Positions 1 to 9,578 of a DNA stretch of 64,000 bases are shown piece after piece. A program made the position numbers and the translations under genes. Source of the DNA: a virus; IMG/VR virus record IMGVR_UViG_3300021960_007579, positions 1 through 64,000 of that record; one strand, 5' to 3'. Under the pieces are notes generated by a model. That model was not told where the DNA came from. It made no database searches and was given only the letters and a program-made list of their open reading frames with translations. Every line of letters starts with the position of its first letter. Position 1 is the first letter of the stretch.

Positions 1-1
1 A

Positions 2-1453
2 GATAATGCTGGTTTTGGTTTATTAGATTCTGGTGGTAGTTGGAAAGTAAGAGTTGATACAACTTCTATTGAACTGTACGGAACTCAATATGGTACTAAC
101 ATTTATGCATACGCATTTTACGACAGAAACGATACTAGTTATTACTTAGATCCTAATTCGGCTTCTAACCTTAAAACCTTAACTCTTAATAGTTCAGGTG
201 CAGGTGATACCGTCCTTAATATTCAAGGAACAAGTGGACAGTTATTCTCAATCACTGACGATTTAACGGGTGATTTATTCGCAATATCAGACGCATCAGG
301 TGTACCAATCTTCAAAGTAAATGCGGGTGGTTCAGTAACCATGGATAACCTAAGTTCATTCTACGTTGGTAATAATAAAGTTATCAATGGTAGTGGTAAT
401 ATTGTCTTTGACGGTGTCCCAACTACAACCAACCAAGGTAGAGGTATCTACTGGACGGGTTATGATAAAGAAACCGTGGGAGACTTGTCAGATAATGCCC
501 ATATCCTACATACTGTTAACAGCGGTGGGTTATCGGGTTCTGTTATTGAGATCAAATCTCATAATGATTCTAACGATGGTGTTAACTTTGTAACCAACAG
601 TAATGACGGTGTTAGAATTAATGGTAATATTATTGTAAACGCCGCGAACTACACATCATACCAAGTTGATACTGATAGATATGTAAATTCGGCATCATTC
701 AATACAGGGAACGGTGTTCTTACATTAACAAGGGCGGGTTCTGACAGTGCCACTATAACTGTTGATTTGGATGGTAGATATTTGGAGTCTTTATCAGGTG
801 CGGTTCTTACCACTTATAATTCATCCCTTAACTCTGACTCTCGTAACTCACGTGGTGTTACTCGTTTATATCGTAGAGATGATGATTCTGACTTTAGTGT
901 ACAAACTTACTGGACTGGTTCATATTGGTTTTTAAAAGGATATAATGGCGATACTTACCATGCGGGTGTACAAGTAGCATATGCTGATAGTGCGGGAACT
1001 GCCGACAATATTGATGGATGGGCGTTTAGAAACACAGGTGGTAATACTACTATTAACGCTGATACTCTTGATAGTAATGGTATAACGTACTATACTGCCG
1101 GTGTGACTAACTTCTCAGGTAACGCAACTGACGGAGCGTTATACTCTCAGAGACATGATAGTAACTGGCAGCATCAGATCGCTGGTGATTATAGATCAGG
1201 TCAAATTGCTGTTAGAGGTAAAAACGCGGGAACTTGGCAATCATGGAAGAAAGTCGCCTTAGTTAATACCACAACCTTCTCAAGTGTAACTTCCGTATCA
1301 TTCACTCATGGATTAGGTACGGATAATGTTATTGTTCAAGTTTACGATAGTGGTGGAAGTTTATTCTTCCCTTCAGAATTAAGATCTGCCGGTGGTGTTG
1401 TCACTGCAACATTTGAAGTTGCTAGAAGCGGTAGGTTGGTTGTTACTGGATAA
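2..1453 (+). CDS. Tail fibre protein, C-terminal part (5' end outside window)
   Basis: The reading frame is open from base 2, so this is the 3' portion of a longer gene; the internal ATG at 341 is not the likely start. The product is rich in Gly, Ser, Thr, Asn and Asp, with beta-strand repeats such as 'YDRNDTSYYLDPNSAS', which is typical of phage tail fibres of marine and Bacteroidetes phages. The last third has W/G-rich repeats ('QIAVRGKNAGTWQSWKKV') and ends in a compact beta module, a likely receptor-contact region. It heads a fibre operon: the next gene starts 12 bp downstream. The exact fibre class cannot be told from this fragment. Confidence 0.8.
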   Translation, partial: DNAGFGLLDSGGSWKVRVDTTSIELYGTQYGTNIYAYAFYDRNDTSYYLDPNSASNLKTLTLNSSGAGDTVLNIQGTSGQLFSITDDLTGDLFAISDASGVPIFKVNAGGSVTMDNLSSFYVGNNKVINGSGNIVFDGVPTTTNQGRGIYWTGYDKETVGDLSDNAHILHTVNSGGLSGSVIEIKSHNDSNDGVNFVTNSNDGVRINGNIIVNAANYTSYQVDTDRYVNSASFNTGNGVLTLTRAGSDSATITVDLDGRYLESLSGAVLTTYNSSLNSDSRNSRGVTRLYRRDDDSDFSVQTYWTGSYWFLKGYNGDTYHAGVQVAYADSAGTADNIDGWAFRNTGGNTTINADTLDSNGITYYTAGVTNFSGNATDGALYSQRHDSNWQHQIAGDYRSGQIAVRGKNAGTWQSWKKVALVNTTTFSSVTSVSFTHGLGTDNVIVQVYDSGGSLFFPSELRSAGGVVTATFEVARSGRLVVTG

Positions 1454-1464
1454 AGAAAATATGT

Positions 1465-2607
1465 ATGTTAAGAGAAAACGTTATAGTAAGTGGTTCGCTG
1501 GATGTAAGTGGACAGTTTGTAATTCCGAGAGGATCCAGAGCTCAGAGACCCACAAGTCCTGAGTTCGGTTCTTTATATCTCGAGGAATCTGTTAGTGGTA
1601 GTTTTGTCATTACATATACAGGATCATCTAACTATGACGATGGTTGGGAACCGGTAGGAACTCAAAGTACTGATAGAACCGCATTTAAGTATAGACAAAT
1701 ATTAAACTACTCCTATTTGGCGGGTGGTTATAAATCGGGATCTCCGTGGAAGAATGTCCACAAAGCAACTAATGCCACAGATCAAACAGTACATATAGGT
1801 GAATTATTAGATTACCCCGCAAACTATACCTCAGGGGCTTGTAGTAAAACCAAATTATTTATATGGTCATCGAACACGGACAACGCACATAAAGGTGCGA
1901 CAACAGTGTATTCCACATATACATCGGGTGTTGATATGGTTAATGAAACTGCATATGCCCACCAAACCAAATGGGACTTATTAAATGCGAGGGATGATTG
2001 CGGTACTTTGTTTAAAGAAACCGAATTCGCCTACATATTTGGTGGATCGGTTGCTGCGGTTGAAAAGTTTAACCTCACAAACGAAACAATGTATACTTCT
2101 TATTATCCAAGTGGTACCCAACCTTATACAACAACACAAACATCTATAACAAGTACGTTAGGGTGTAGTGGGTTTTCTGATGAAAATTATGGTTATGGAT
2201 ATGGTTCAGAGAGTGCTAATAAATGTCACTTTGCCACAGATACGTTTGAAACAAGAGGTTCTTCATGGGCATCAAGTGGACAACAAAAGGGTATTAGTTC
2301 TAAAGTTGGTAAGGGATATTGTGGTAACGAAGGAACATACCAAGGAGGTTACAATTTAAGAAGATGGGATGCATTTACTGAGACTAATCTTGGGAACGTA
2401 GCAAAACCAAGAGCAAATAGTGGTGAGGAAAATTTCGCATTGGGTCAGGACCACCAATACATGTTGGGGTGTTATGCCGATAGTTTACAAAATAATGATA
2501 GTTGGAAGTTCACATATGCCACGGATACGGGTATTGTAAATCCTGCGGGATTGGCACCTGGAGTTAATGGTGGAACATCATCGGGTCACTGTGGTTGGAG
2601 AAATTAG
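1465..2607 (+). CDS. Tail fibre/receptor-binding paralogue 1
   Basis: 380 aa. The N-terminus holds a short beta region and the motif 'PRGSRAQRPTSPEFGSLYLE', which recurs in the next two genes and probably serves for attachment. The rest is a C-terminal domain ending 'GTSSGHCGWRN'. Conserved blocks include 'YSYLAGGYKSGSPWKNVHK', 'GELLDYPANYTSGACSK' and 'EENFALGQDHQYMLG'. Together these suggest a repeated-blade, propeller-like receptor-binding fold, which is inference. It is one of three tandem paralogues separated by 10-13 bp. No enzymatic motif is visible. Confidence 0.75.
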   Translation: MLRENVIVSGSLDVSGQFVIPRGSRAQRPTSPEFGSLYLEESVSGSFVITYTGSSNYDDGWEPVGTQSTDRTAFKYRQILNYSYLAGGYKSGSPWKNVHKATNATDQTVHIGELLDYPANYTSGACSKTKLFIWSSNTDNAHKGATTVYSTYTSGVDMVNETAYAHQTKWDLLNARDDCGTLFKETEFAYIFGGSVAAVEKFNLTNETMYTSYYPSGTQPYTTTQTSITSTLGCSGFSDENYGYGYGSESANKCHFATDTFETRGSSWASSGQQKGISSKVGKGYCGNEGTYQGGYNLRRWDAFTETNLGNVAKPRANSGEENFALGQDHQYMLGCYADSLQNNDSWKFTYATDTGIVNPAGLAPGVNGGTSSGHCGWRN

Positions 2608-2620
2608 ATACTTATAAGAT

Positions 2621-4102
2621 ATGTTATTTGAGGATTTAGAAATTAGTGGATCATTAAGAGGTCAAGGGGTAACAAAACCACCAAGGGGTTCTCGTGCGGC
2701 AAGACCATCATCGCCGGAGACGGGTTCTTTATTTTTAGAACAAAATAGTCTTAATACTGGTTGGACTGATTATGGTGGAAACTCCGCAAACTACACAGTG
2801 ATAGATGCCGATAACATCATCATAAAAAATACATCAACAGGGTGGATAGGTTATTTTGTTGCCAATACCACAATGATTGCTAAACACGTTGTCCAATTTA
2901 CCTATAGTACATCCTCGGGCACATCATCTTTAGTTGTGGATAATGATGGTATTGACGATAATACATTTAATACAACATTATCGGTAACAACAACCCCACA
3001 GGTTTATAGAGGGGTCGTAACAACCACAACCACAGGACAGATAAGAATGTTCTTAAGACATAACGGTGGGGGAGGTGACATAACCATTAGTAATTTTAGG
3101 TTAGTTGAGGAGATTAATGAAGGTAAAAACTACTTAACGGTCTATACTGGTTTAAGTAACAACGATAGTGGTTGGGAAAGGATCGCCAACCAAAACAAGT
3201 TTGGTAACACGGCTTATAAGTATAGACATGTTATTGCTTATTCATATTTGGCGGGTGGTTATAAATCATCCTCACCGTGGAAGAACGTACATAAGACAGT
3301 AAATGCCACCGACCAAACATCACATGTTGGGGAGTTATTGGATTATCCTGCATCATATACTTCTGGTGCTTGTAGTAGGTTTATATTCTTTATGTGGTCT
3401 GTAAACACGGACAATGCGTGGAAATCCGCGGGGGAGATTCACGGAACATATACATCTGCAGTAAACATGTGGAATGATACAAACTACGCTCACCAAGCTA
3501 AATTTGATACAACAATTGCGAGAAGTGATTTAGGTACTATGTTTAAGGAACAGACCTACGCTTACTTGTTCAGTGGTGGGTCTGCTACCGTTGAAATATT
3601 TGATTTAACAAACGAGAGTTTAATCACATCATACACATTATCAACAATAAATGGTTCTGATGGTGGGTCCGCCTTCTCAGATGAGAATTATGGTTATGGT
3701 TGGACCGCAAGTGCGGGGGTAAAACTAAATTTTGCCACTGAAACATTTACATCGTCTCCTCATTGGGGTAACCACTCACAACAAAAAGGTATTAGTTCAA
3801 AATTGGGTAAAGGTTATGCCGGTAATGAAGGATCATATTCTGGTGGATATAACCTCAGAAGATGGAGTAACAATACAGATACTAACTTAGGTAATGTGGC
3901 GAAACCTGACGGTAACTGTGGTGAAGAGAATTTCACTTTGGGTCAGGATTGGCAGTACATGTTAGGTAACTATAATGGTTTACAAAATAATAATAGTTGG
4001 AAGTTTACATACGCAACTGATACGGGGGTGTTGAATCCTTCGGGATTGTCACCTGGTGTTAATCCAGGTACCTCATCGGGTCATTGTGGTTGGAGAGATT
4101 AA
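2621..4102 (+). CDS. Tail fibre/receptor-binding paralogue 2 with inserted domain
   Basis: 493 aa. It has the same N-terminal 'PPRGSRAARPSSPETGSLFL' block and the same C-terminal domain ('SGHCGWRD' end) as its neighbours. Between them, at about residues 45-165, sits an extra module of about 110 aa that is absent from the two flanking paralogues. That insert is beta-rich with many Thr/Asn residues and looks like a carbohydrate-binding jelly-roll ('FLRHNGGGGDITISNFRLVE'). A domain gained between attachment and tip regions would fit altered host-glycan recognition. The family is inferred from the paralogy. Confidence 0.75.
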   Translation: MLFEDLEISGSLRGQGVTKPPRGSRAARPSSPETGSLFLEQNSLNTGWTDYGGNSANYTVIDADNIIIKNTSTGWIGYFVANTTMIAKHVVQFTYSTSSGTSSLVVDNDGIDDNTFNTTLSVTTTPQVYRGVVTTTTTGQIRMFLRHNGGGGDITISNFRLVEEINEGKNYLTVYTGLSNNDSGWERIANQNKFGNTAYKYRHVIAYSYLAGGYKSSSPWKNVHKTVNATDQTSHVGELLDYPASYTSGACSRFIFFMWSVNTDNAWKSAGEIHGTYTSAVNMWNDTNYAHQAKFDTTIARSDLGTMFKEQTYAYLFSGGSATVEIFDLTNESLITSYTLSTINGSDGGSAFSDENYGYGWTASAGVKLNFATETFTSSPHWGNHSQQKGISSKLGKGYAGNEGSYSGGYNLRRWSNNTDTNLGNVAKPDGNCGEENFTLGQDWQYMLGNYNGLQNNNSWKFTYATDTGVLNPSGLSPGVNPGTSSGHCGWRD

Positions 4103-4112
4103 AATATAGATT

Positions 4113-5228
4113 ATGATATACGAAAACATGTCCGTTAGTGGAAAATTAAAGGTAGATAAGGTGACTGCAAGACCACCCAAAGGACCGAGATCCGCTCGAC
4201 CAACAAATCCGGTCTCAGGTTCCTTATTTTTAGAGGAATCTTCGGAGTATACAAATTATTTAATGGTTTACACGGGTGTAAGTAATATTGATGATGGTTG
4301 GGAAAGAGTGGCAGCACAGGATCGAGTGACTACTAATTTTAAATTTAGACAAATCATCAATTACTCTTACTTGGCGGGTGGATATAAGAGTTCATCCCCA
4401 TGGAAAAGTGTACATAAGGCAACCAACTCAACAGATCAAACAACATACGTTGGGGAGTTATTGGATTATCCTGCGTCGTATACTTCGGGGGCTTGTAGTA
4501 AGTCTATATTTTTCATGTGGTCAGTGAATACGAGTGGTGGATTTATGGGTCCTGGTAGTTTGGATGGTACCACAACTTCCGCAGTTAATATGATCACTGA
4601 CACAAATTATGCACATCAATCAAAATTCAATTTAGCTTATACTAGATCTGATTGTGGTACTATGTTTAAAGAAACTGAGTTCGCTTGGATCTTTGCGGGT
4701 AATAGAACAGAGATTGAGAAATTTAACCTAACTAATGAATCTTTATTCACCTCGTACGCAGCAACAACAATAGGTGGAGGTGATGGTGCATCCGCATTCT
4801 CAGATGAAAATAACGGATATGGTTGGTCTAATGGTGGAAACATTAAAATGAACTTCTCGACAGAGACAATTACATCAGGAACGGCATCTTGGGCCGCACA
4901 CGGACAACAAAAGGGAATTAGTTCTAAAGTATCCAAAGGTTATGCGGGTAATGAGGGTTCATATAATGGTGGGTATAACCTAAGAAGATGGGATTTAAAT
5001 ACTGACACAAATGTTGGTAACATCGCAAAAATAGAGGGGAATACTGGTGAGGAAAACTTCACAATGGGACAAGACCACCAATATATGTTAGGTAACTATA
5101 ATGGACTACAAAATAATAACTCGTGGAAACTATATTATACCACAGACACCGGTACTTTAAACCCCGCAGGATTAAGTCCCGCTGTTAACCCAGGTACTTC
5201 ATCAGGACATTGTGGATGGAGACAATAG
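4113..5228 (+). CDS. Tail fibre/receptor-binding paralogue 3
   Basis: 371 aa, the last of the three tandem fibre paralogues and collinear with paralogue 1. It keeps 'PPKGPRSARPTNPVSGSLFL' near the N-terminus, 'YSYLAGGYKSSSPWKSVHK', 'KGYAGNEGSYNGGYNLRRW' and a 'SGHCGWRQ' C-terminus. The central segments (residues about 145-260) diverge most from the siblings, as expected if they are exposed variable loops. It ends the operon and is followed by a strong terminator hairpin. Confidence 0.75.
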   Translation: MIYENMSVSGKLKVDKVTARPPKGPRSARPTNPVSGSLFLEESSEYTNYLMVYTGVSNIDDGWERVAAQDRVTTNFKFRQIINYSYLAGGYKSSSPWKSVHKATNSTDQTTYVGELLDYPASYTSGACSKSIFFMWSVNTSGGFMGPGSLDGTTTSAVNMITDTNYAHQSKFNLAYTRSDCGTMFKETEFAWIFAGNRTEIEKFNLTNESLFTSYAATTIGGGDGASAFSDENNGYGWSNGGNIKMNFSTETITSGTASWAAHGQQKGISSKVSKGYAGNEGSYNGGYNLRRWDLNTDTNVGNIAKIEGNTGEENFTMGQDHQYMLGNYNGLQNNNSWKLYYTTDTGTLNPAGLSPAVNPGTSSGHCGWRQ

Positions 5229-5254
5229 ATTATCGGTTAATTCAACGATAATCC

Positions 5255-5289
5255 AAAATATCACTTTATTATGTGATATTTTTTTTTTA
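5255..5289 (+). terminator. Rho-independent terminator after fibre genes
   Basis: AATATCAC (5257-5264) pairs with GTGATATT (5273-5280) and a run of ten T follows. A second inverted repeat (ATTATCG...CGATAAT, 5229-5252) lies just upstream. Confidence 0.85.
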
Positions 5290-5312
5290 TATTATAGTAA
5301 AATTTTCAATAC

Positions 5313-6077
5313 ATGGAAGAGACATACAATTACAATAAAGAGAGTGGATTAAAAGACGAAATGAGTAAGAAATTACTCGATATTGCTGAAGAGGTTTCTT
5401 TTGCGTTACCAAAATATAAGGCGGAAAACTTCGTGGGGGGTGCTCAAATAACACCTTACGCCAAACTAAAACAATGGTTACTTGAATTAAGGGGTAGAGA
5501 AGACATTGTTGAACACTTAGAATATACTGTTAAAAAACAAGAATTGGAAATTCAAATACAAGAAGAAAGTAAACAGTTTTTAACCGATCCTAAAAGAAAA
5601 CAATTAGTTGATTTAACCATTGCCGATATGAAGATCGATCTTAGAAAGTTCGTAAGAAACTTGAAGGACGCACATATTGAGAGACAAGGTTTTATTGATT
5701 TAATTAAAGAGTTCTTAAGTAGTGATGATGCTAAATTACCTGATGGAGGATCATTAATGGATGTAATTGGTAATAAAGAATTAGAACACAAGTACGAACA
5801 CGAGTATTGGACTGTACGTATGGCTAAACAGGCGATGTTAGACATGGTGGCTTATGGTAGAATTGGAACGGGTAATCTAGATTCAATATTGATGATGGGT
5901 CCCGAACAACAAAAACAAGTTTTATCACTTGCTTCTTCTTACACGGTATTTATAGATAAAAACATGAATACATTAATGTCTAACGCAACTATGAATAACT
6001 TCTCTATTGAGGATTCATTAAGAGGACAACTTAAGTTGGGTGAGGCGGATAAACCTGATACTGAAAAACTACTATAA
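5313..6077 (+). CDS. Uncharacterised protein, possibly virion assembly
   Basis: 254 aa, not recognised. It is charged and largely helical, with a probable coiled coil at residues about 60-125 ('YTVKKQELEIQIQEESKQFL'). No signal peptide or membrane segment is present. It follows the fibre terminator and has its own TATATTA-type element at about 5289. Its stop overlaps the start of the next gene (TAATGA), so the two are probably co-translated. The position between fibre genes and the radical SAM module suggests a tail or assembly role, but this is inference. Confidence 0.7.
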   Translation: MEETYNYNKESGLKDEMSKKLLDIAEEVSFALPKYKAENFVGGAQITPYAKLKQWLLELRGREDIVEHLEYTVKKQELEIQIQEESKQFLTDPKRKQLVDLTIADMKIDLRKFVRNLKDAHIERQGFIDLIKEFLSSDDAKLPDGGSLMDVIGNKELEHKYEHEYWTVRMAKQAMLDMVAYGRIGTGNLDSILMMGPEQQKQVLSLASSYTVFIDKNMNTLMSNATMNNFSIEDSLRGQLKLGEADKPDTEKLL

Positions 6078-6817
6078 TGAAACACATAATCTTTAAACAA
6101 AGGGGTGATGTACCCGGATACATACAAGTGATAGGTCCTCACATGAATTATTACTACGCCAGAATTGATGATATCTATGATGATATGAGATTACAATTAA
6201 ATGAATTGAATGCTCAAGTCATTTCTGAGGAGGTGGCGTCTGGATTTATTTTCGCCGATAACTATAAAGATTATATCAGTATCAGGACTGAGTCGTCATT
6301 AATGGCTGAGATACCTGAATTGGCCAACTCATCAGAAACAGATGAACAAAAAGTAAAATACTTTTTAACTGAAGAGGACAAATCAAAAGGTGTTGCGTTC
6401 GCAAAGGCGGTTATGATGAAATTCATTGCCGATAGATTTAGTGAAAGACACAAAAACTTAATGGTGGATGCATCTAGTTTAGAGAAGGCAACATGGGAGG
6501 AACAAAAAAGAGAGGCGTTTGGATTTATGTCTGATAACACCTACCCAACACCAATCATCGATACTCTATCAGAAGGTAGAGGTCTTGATAAATCGACACT
6601 AGTACAAAAGATTATAGATAACGTAAATGCGTATAATTTAAAATTAGCTAACCTTCTTTTAGAACAACAATTACTTGAGCAAAGAGTTAAAGATTGTGTG
6701 ACTCTTGCCGATACACACAGACTTAAACATGAGAAGTTTGGTATTGCGATGAGTAAGCAACAAAAGGAGGATGAGGGAATTAACACAACTCCTCTTACGT
6801 TGAAATTGGACTTCTAA
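6077..6817 (+). CDS. Uncharacterised protein paired with upstream gene
   Basis: 246 aa, not recognised. The N-terminus looks like a small beta domain ('IFKQRGDVPGYIQVIGPHM'). The remainder is helical, with a Leu/Gln-rich heptad-like stretch at about residues 190-225 ('LLLEQQLLEQRVKDC'). It overlaps the previous gene by one base and is 10 bp from the radical SAM gene, so all may share a transcript. A structural or chaperone role is possible. Confidence 0.7.
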   Translation: MKHIIFKQRGDVPGYIQVIGPHMNYYYARIDDIYDDMRLQLNELNAQVISEEVASGFIFADNYKDYISIRTESSLMAEIPELANSSETDEQKVKYFLTEEDKSKGVAFAKAVMMKFIADRFSERHKNLMVDASSLEKATWEEQKREAFGFMSDNTYPTPIIDTLSEGRGLDKSTLVQKIIDNVNAYNLKLANLLLEQQLLEQRVKDCVTLADTHRLKHEKFGIAMSKQQKEDEGINTTPLTLKLDF

Positions 6818-6827
6818 AAACTATTAA

Positions 6828-7826
6828 ATGAATTTAGCAATAAATGGTACATGTGCTAAAGGTTGTTCATTTTGTTTCACAAAGGAAGATGCGAGATTAA
6901 AACACACTCTTGGTGAAATGTCGATCGAAAAGGTTGGCGAGTTGATCGATCACTTCCATATAAACAACAATCAAGAAGAGGTTACTATTTTAGGTGGTGA
7001 ACCCACTCAACATTCAAACTTTATGGGTATTATGGATTACATAATATCTAGAGGTATAAAAGTTAATCTTGTCAGTAATCTTCTATTCGGTCAAAAGACG
7101 TTAGACTATATCGTTGAAAATATTCGACATATTCGTTGGATTCTACCTAATGGGGCAGAATTAAATGAAAAAAACAGAATTACACTTTTTAAAAAGAATT
7201 ACTTATCCCTGTATTCCGCTTATGCGAATACGTGGGGTTTCGAGGATAGTCCAAGAATGTTTATTGCCATCACCATGAGTAGTGATTGGAAAGAAAGAAA
7301 CATATATGATTATATAACATGGTTGTATATGGAATTAGGTGGTCGAGTAAATGCGATAAGATTGGGTTTAGATTTGACAGGTACATACCTAATCAACAAT
7401 AAATTAATGGGTGAGGAGATCACTAAAATATTGAAGTTCGGTAAGTATAATAATGTTAGAATAACCTCAGACTGTCAGGTCCCTCCGTGTCTTTGGGAAG
7501 GAGGAACTAAACAAAGTGTTTTAGAAAATTCGTTAGGGTTCGCCACATTTAAGATACCGGGTCACGAAACCATTTGTGGTTTTATGCCTTTAGATATTTT
7601 TCCTGATGGTAGTTCGATCCACTGTTACCCATTACAAGACAAACTAAAAATAGATAATGTCTTGAATATTTCGGGTGAAAATAGTATATTAGGTCTTAGG
7701 GATGAATTTGATAATCTCTATAAAGAAAACCATAAAAATTACGATATCCCCCAGGACTGTATAGACTGTGTTTTTTACGAAACAGAATGTAATGGAATAT
7801 GTGGGGGATGTTTAGAAGGTGAATGA
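6828..7826 (+). CDS. Radical SAM enzyme
   Basis: 332 aa. The [4Fe-4S] cysteines C9, C13 and C16 are in 'CAKGCSFC', the classic CxxxCxxC placed at the very N-terminus. 'ILGGEPTQH' gives the SAM-binding GGEP motif. A Cys-rich C-terminus ('CIDCVFYETECNGICGGC') resembles a SPASM/twitch domain that binds auxiliary clusters and is common in peptide-modifying or sulfatase-maturing enzymes. The stop overlaps the start of the next gene, so coupled expression with the U32-like protein is likely. The substrate is unknown. Confidence 0.85.
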   Translation: MNLAINGTCAKGCSFCFTKEDARLKHTLGEMSIEKVGELIDHFHINNNQEEVTILGGEPTQHSNFMGIMDYIISRGIKVNLVSNLLFGQKTLDYIVENIRHIRWILPNGAELNEKNRITLFKKNYLSLYSAYANTWGFEDSPRMFIAITMSSDWKERNIYDYITWLYMELGGRVNAIRLGLDLTGTYLINNKLMGEEITKILKFGKYNNVRITSDCQVPPCLWEGGTKQSVLENSLGFATFKIPGHETICGFMPLDIFPDGSSIHCYPLQDKLKIDNVLNISGENSILGLRDEFDNLYKENHKNYDIPQDCIDCVFYETECNGICGGCLEGE

Positions 7827-8860
7827 AAATATTCTCTATACCCCTAAATCCAATGATGAGCGCAACCGCGTTCGAACATGTCTTTTACCCTTTTTTAGAA
7901 AAGAATAAAGATTGGATCTACGATATTTATTTTACCTGTAGGATCCCACCCTTCACACAAGACGCGATGGGGTCTGTAATCCAAGAAAACGATTGGGAAT
8001 CGGTCTTTGGAAATGCTATGTATATCCAAGAATCGTTAGGTATAAGGGTGAGTGCCACATTTAATAACTTTAATGTCTCACCAAAATACGATAACTACAA
8101 ACTTTTTATTGAGAACTTAAAACCGTTATACGAAAAAGGGTTAAGGTCGATGACTATACCACATGGTCATTGGGTTGCTATGGGTTTAAAGGAACACTTC
8201 CCCGAAATGGAAATCAAAAACACCATTTTAAGAAAGGTATCAACCGCACAGGACTTTTGGTACAATGCCGAACAAGGGTTCGACTACATTAACGTTGATC
8301 GGATTCTGATGAGGGATGTAGAGGAACTTAAGAATATCAGAAGAGCGCAACTAATGTTCCAACAAAAACATGGTAGATATGTGAAGATAGCACTTCTAAC
8401 TAACGAAGGATGTTTAGGTAGATGTCCTGTAATGGATGAACACTATTCATATAATAACCTAAGACAACCAAACGAACTCCCATACTTTCATCATGAAATA
8501 TCAAAAGTGACCTGTGAATATAAATGGGAAAAAGAGATTGGGGCATTCTTCTTTAAGACTGCGACCATACCACCATTCAAAGAAGAGTTTGATGAATTTT
8601 TAAATCACGTAGATATATTCAAAATGCATGGTAGGGACAGTTTCGATAGATTAAATGAAACTATGGAAATTGTGGAATCATATGTGAAAGGTTCTGATGT
8701 TTTGGCGGATAGTTCTAAACTTTATTTAGATGGTATTCCACATGAAGAACTTAGGGGTTGGAGGAATAAGATTAAGAAGTGTAAGTTCCAATGTTGGGAT
8801 TGTAATTACTGTGACATCGTGGCGGACCATAAAAAGAAAAAGATTTATGGATCTAATTGA
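7823..8860 (+). CDS. Peptidase U32-like / TIM-barrel partner of the radical SAM protein
   Basis: 345 aa. 'LLTNEGCLGRCPVMDEHYS' (around residues 195-210) resembles the Cys-containing signature of the U32 collagenase-like family, several members of which act in RNA or cofactor modification with Fe-S chemistry. A terminal 'CKFQCWDCNYCD' cluster could bind metal or an Fe-S cluster. It overlaps the radical SAM gene by 4 bp and the next methyltransferase by 14 bp. From memory, similar radical SAM plus U32-like pairs occur in marine T4-like phages; the substrate is not known. Confidence 0.65.
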   Translation: MKIFSIPLNPMMSATAFEHVFYPFLEKNKDWIYDIYFTCRIPPFTQDAMGSVIQENDWESVFGNAMYIQESLGIRVSATFNNFNVSPKYDNYKLFIENLKPLYEKGLRSMTIPHGHWVAMGLKEHFPEMEIKNTILRKVSTAQDFWYNAEQGFDYINVDRILMRDVEELKNIRRAQLMFQQKHGRYVKIALLTNEGCLGRCPVMDEHYSYNNLRQPNELPYFHHEISKVTCEYKWEKEIGAFFFKTATIPPFKEEFDEFLNHVDIFKMHGRDSFDRLNETMEIVESYVKGSDVLADSSKLYLDGIPHEELRGWRNKIKKCKFQCWDCNYCDIVADHKKKKIYGSN

Positions 8861-9509
8861 ACATATTGATAAGTCTTTAGAATGGGGTGGTTTAGAAGTA
8901 TCTAAACTAACTCAAGACATATTAGATATCCACGGGATTACATCTAATAAAGTAAGATGTTTTCTAAATAACATATGTTCTATTGGTGGGACTTATTTGG
9001 AGGTTGGTGTCTTCAGGGGTGCCACGTTCTGTTCTGCAATTTATGGTAATAACGTCCACGGAATTGGTTTGGATAACTTCGCTTCCCCAAATCTCATGCC
9101 TATGGGTGTCAGTCAAAAACTGGCAACCTATTTAAGACAGAGACTTGATATACCACCACAAGAAGATTTCATCAACAACGTTAAACGGTTCGGAAGTCCC
9201 GAACACTTAGATGTGTATAAAACGGACTACACCACATTCGATTATTCCCAACTACCCAAACTTGATATTATTTTCTATGATGGAGACACTCGTTTCCACG
9301 ATCAATACACAGTCCTCAAAAAATTAATTCCCCAATTCTCAAAACAAACCATTTTAATTATGGATGATTGGAATTGGAATAGTGGTGCGATTGATAGAAT
9401 TATAGAGGAGGAACAACTTATTGTTACTCACAGACGAGAAGTATTCACAAACGGTGAGGATATTGACTCATATTGGAATGGGTTGGGTATTTTCCTTATC
9501 GAGTCTTGA
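8847..9509 (+). CDS. Class I SAM-dependent methyltransferase
   Basis: 220 aa from the ATG at 8847; the frame extends upstream to 8730 but that part overlaps the previous gene. 'GTYLEVGVFRGATF' (about residues 50-63) is motif I of a Methyltransf_24-type Rossmann fold. 'DIIFYDGDTRFHDQYTVL' supplies the post-IV acidic region. It is the third gene of the radical SAM/U32-like set. The likely substrate is a small molecule or sugar rather than DNA, since no DPPY motif is present. Confidence 0.75.
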   Translation: MDLIEHIDKSLEWGGLEVSKLTQDILDIHGITSNKVRCFLNNICSIGGTYLEVGVFRGATFCSAIYGNNVHGIGLDNFASPNLMPMGVSQKLATYLRQRLDIPPQEDFINNVKRFGSPEHLDVYKTDYTTFDYSQLPKLDIIFYDGDTRFHDQYTVLKKLIPQFSKQTILIMDDWNWNSGAIDRIIEEEQLIVTHRREVFTNGEDIDSYWNGLGIFLIES

Positions 9510-9526
9510 TAAAACCCCTTTTTTTC

Positions 9527-9556
9527 TTTATATTTTAGATGTGTCATTTGACACAT
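9527..9556 (+). promoter_or_regulatory. Promoter-like TATATTTTA with 8-bp palindrome
   Basis: A TTTATATTTTAG element is followed at once by ATGTGTCA-TT-TGACACAT (9539-9556), a perfect 8-bp inverted repeat placed where a transcript would begin. It could be an operator or a 5' UTR hairpin for the outer-membrane protein gene. Confidence 0.5.
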
Positions 9557-9578
9557 AAATTTTCATTAAACAAATAAT

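Noticed and set aside
366-593. 75-aa ORF overlapping the fibre gene
   Set aside because: Shadow frame in a conserved fibre gene.
4637-4936. 99-aa minus-strand ORF
   Set aside because: Antisense shadow of tail-fibre paralogue 3.
8730-8846. Upstream extension of the methyltransferase
   Set aside because: Overlaps the previous gene almost entirely; ATG 8847 fits the family start.
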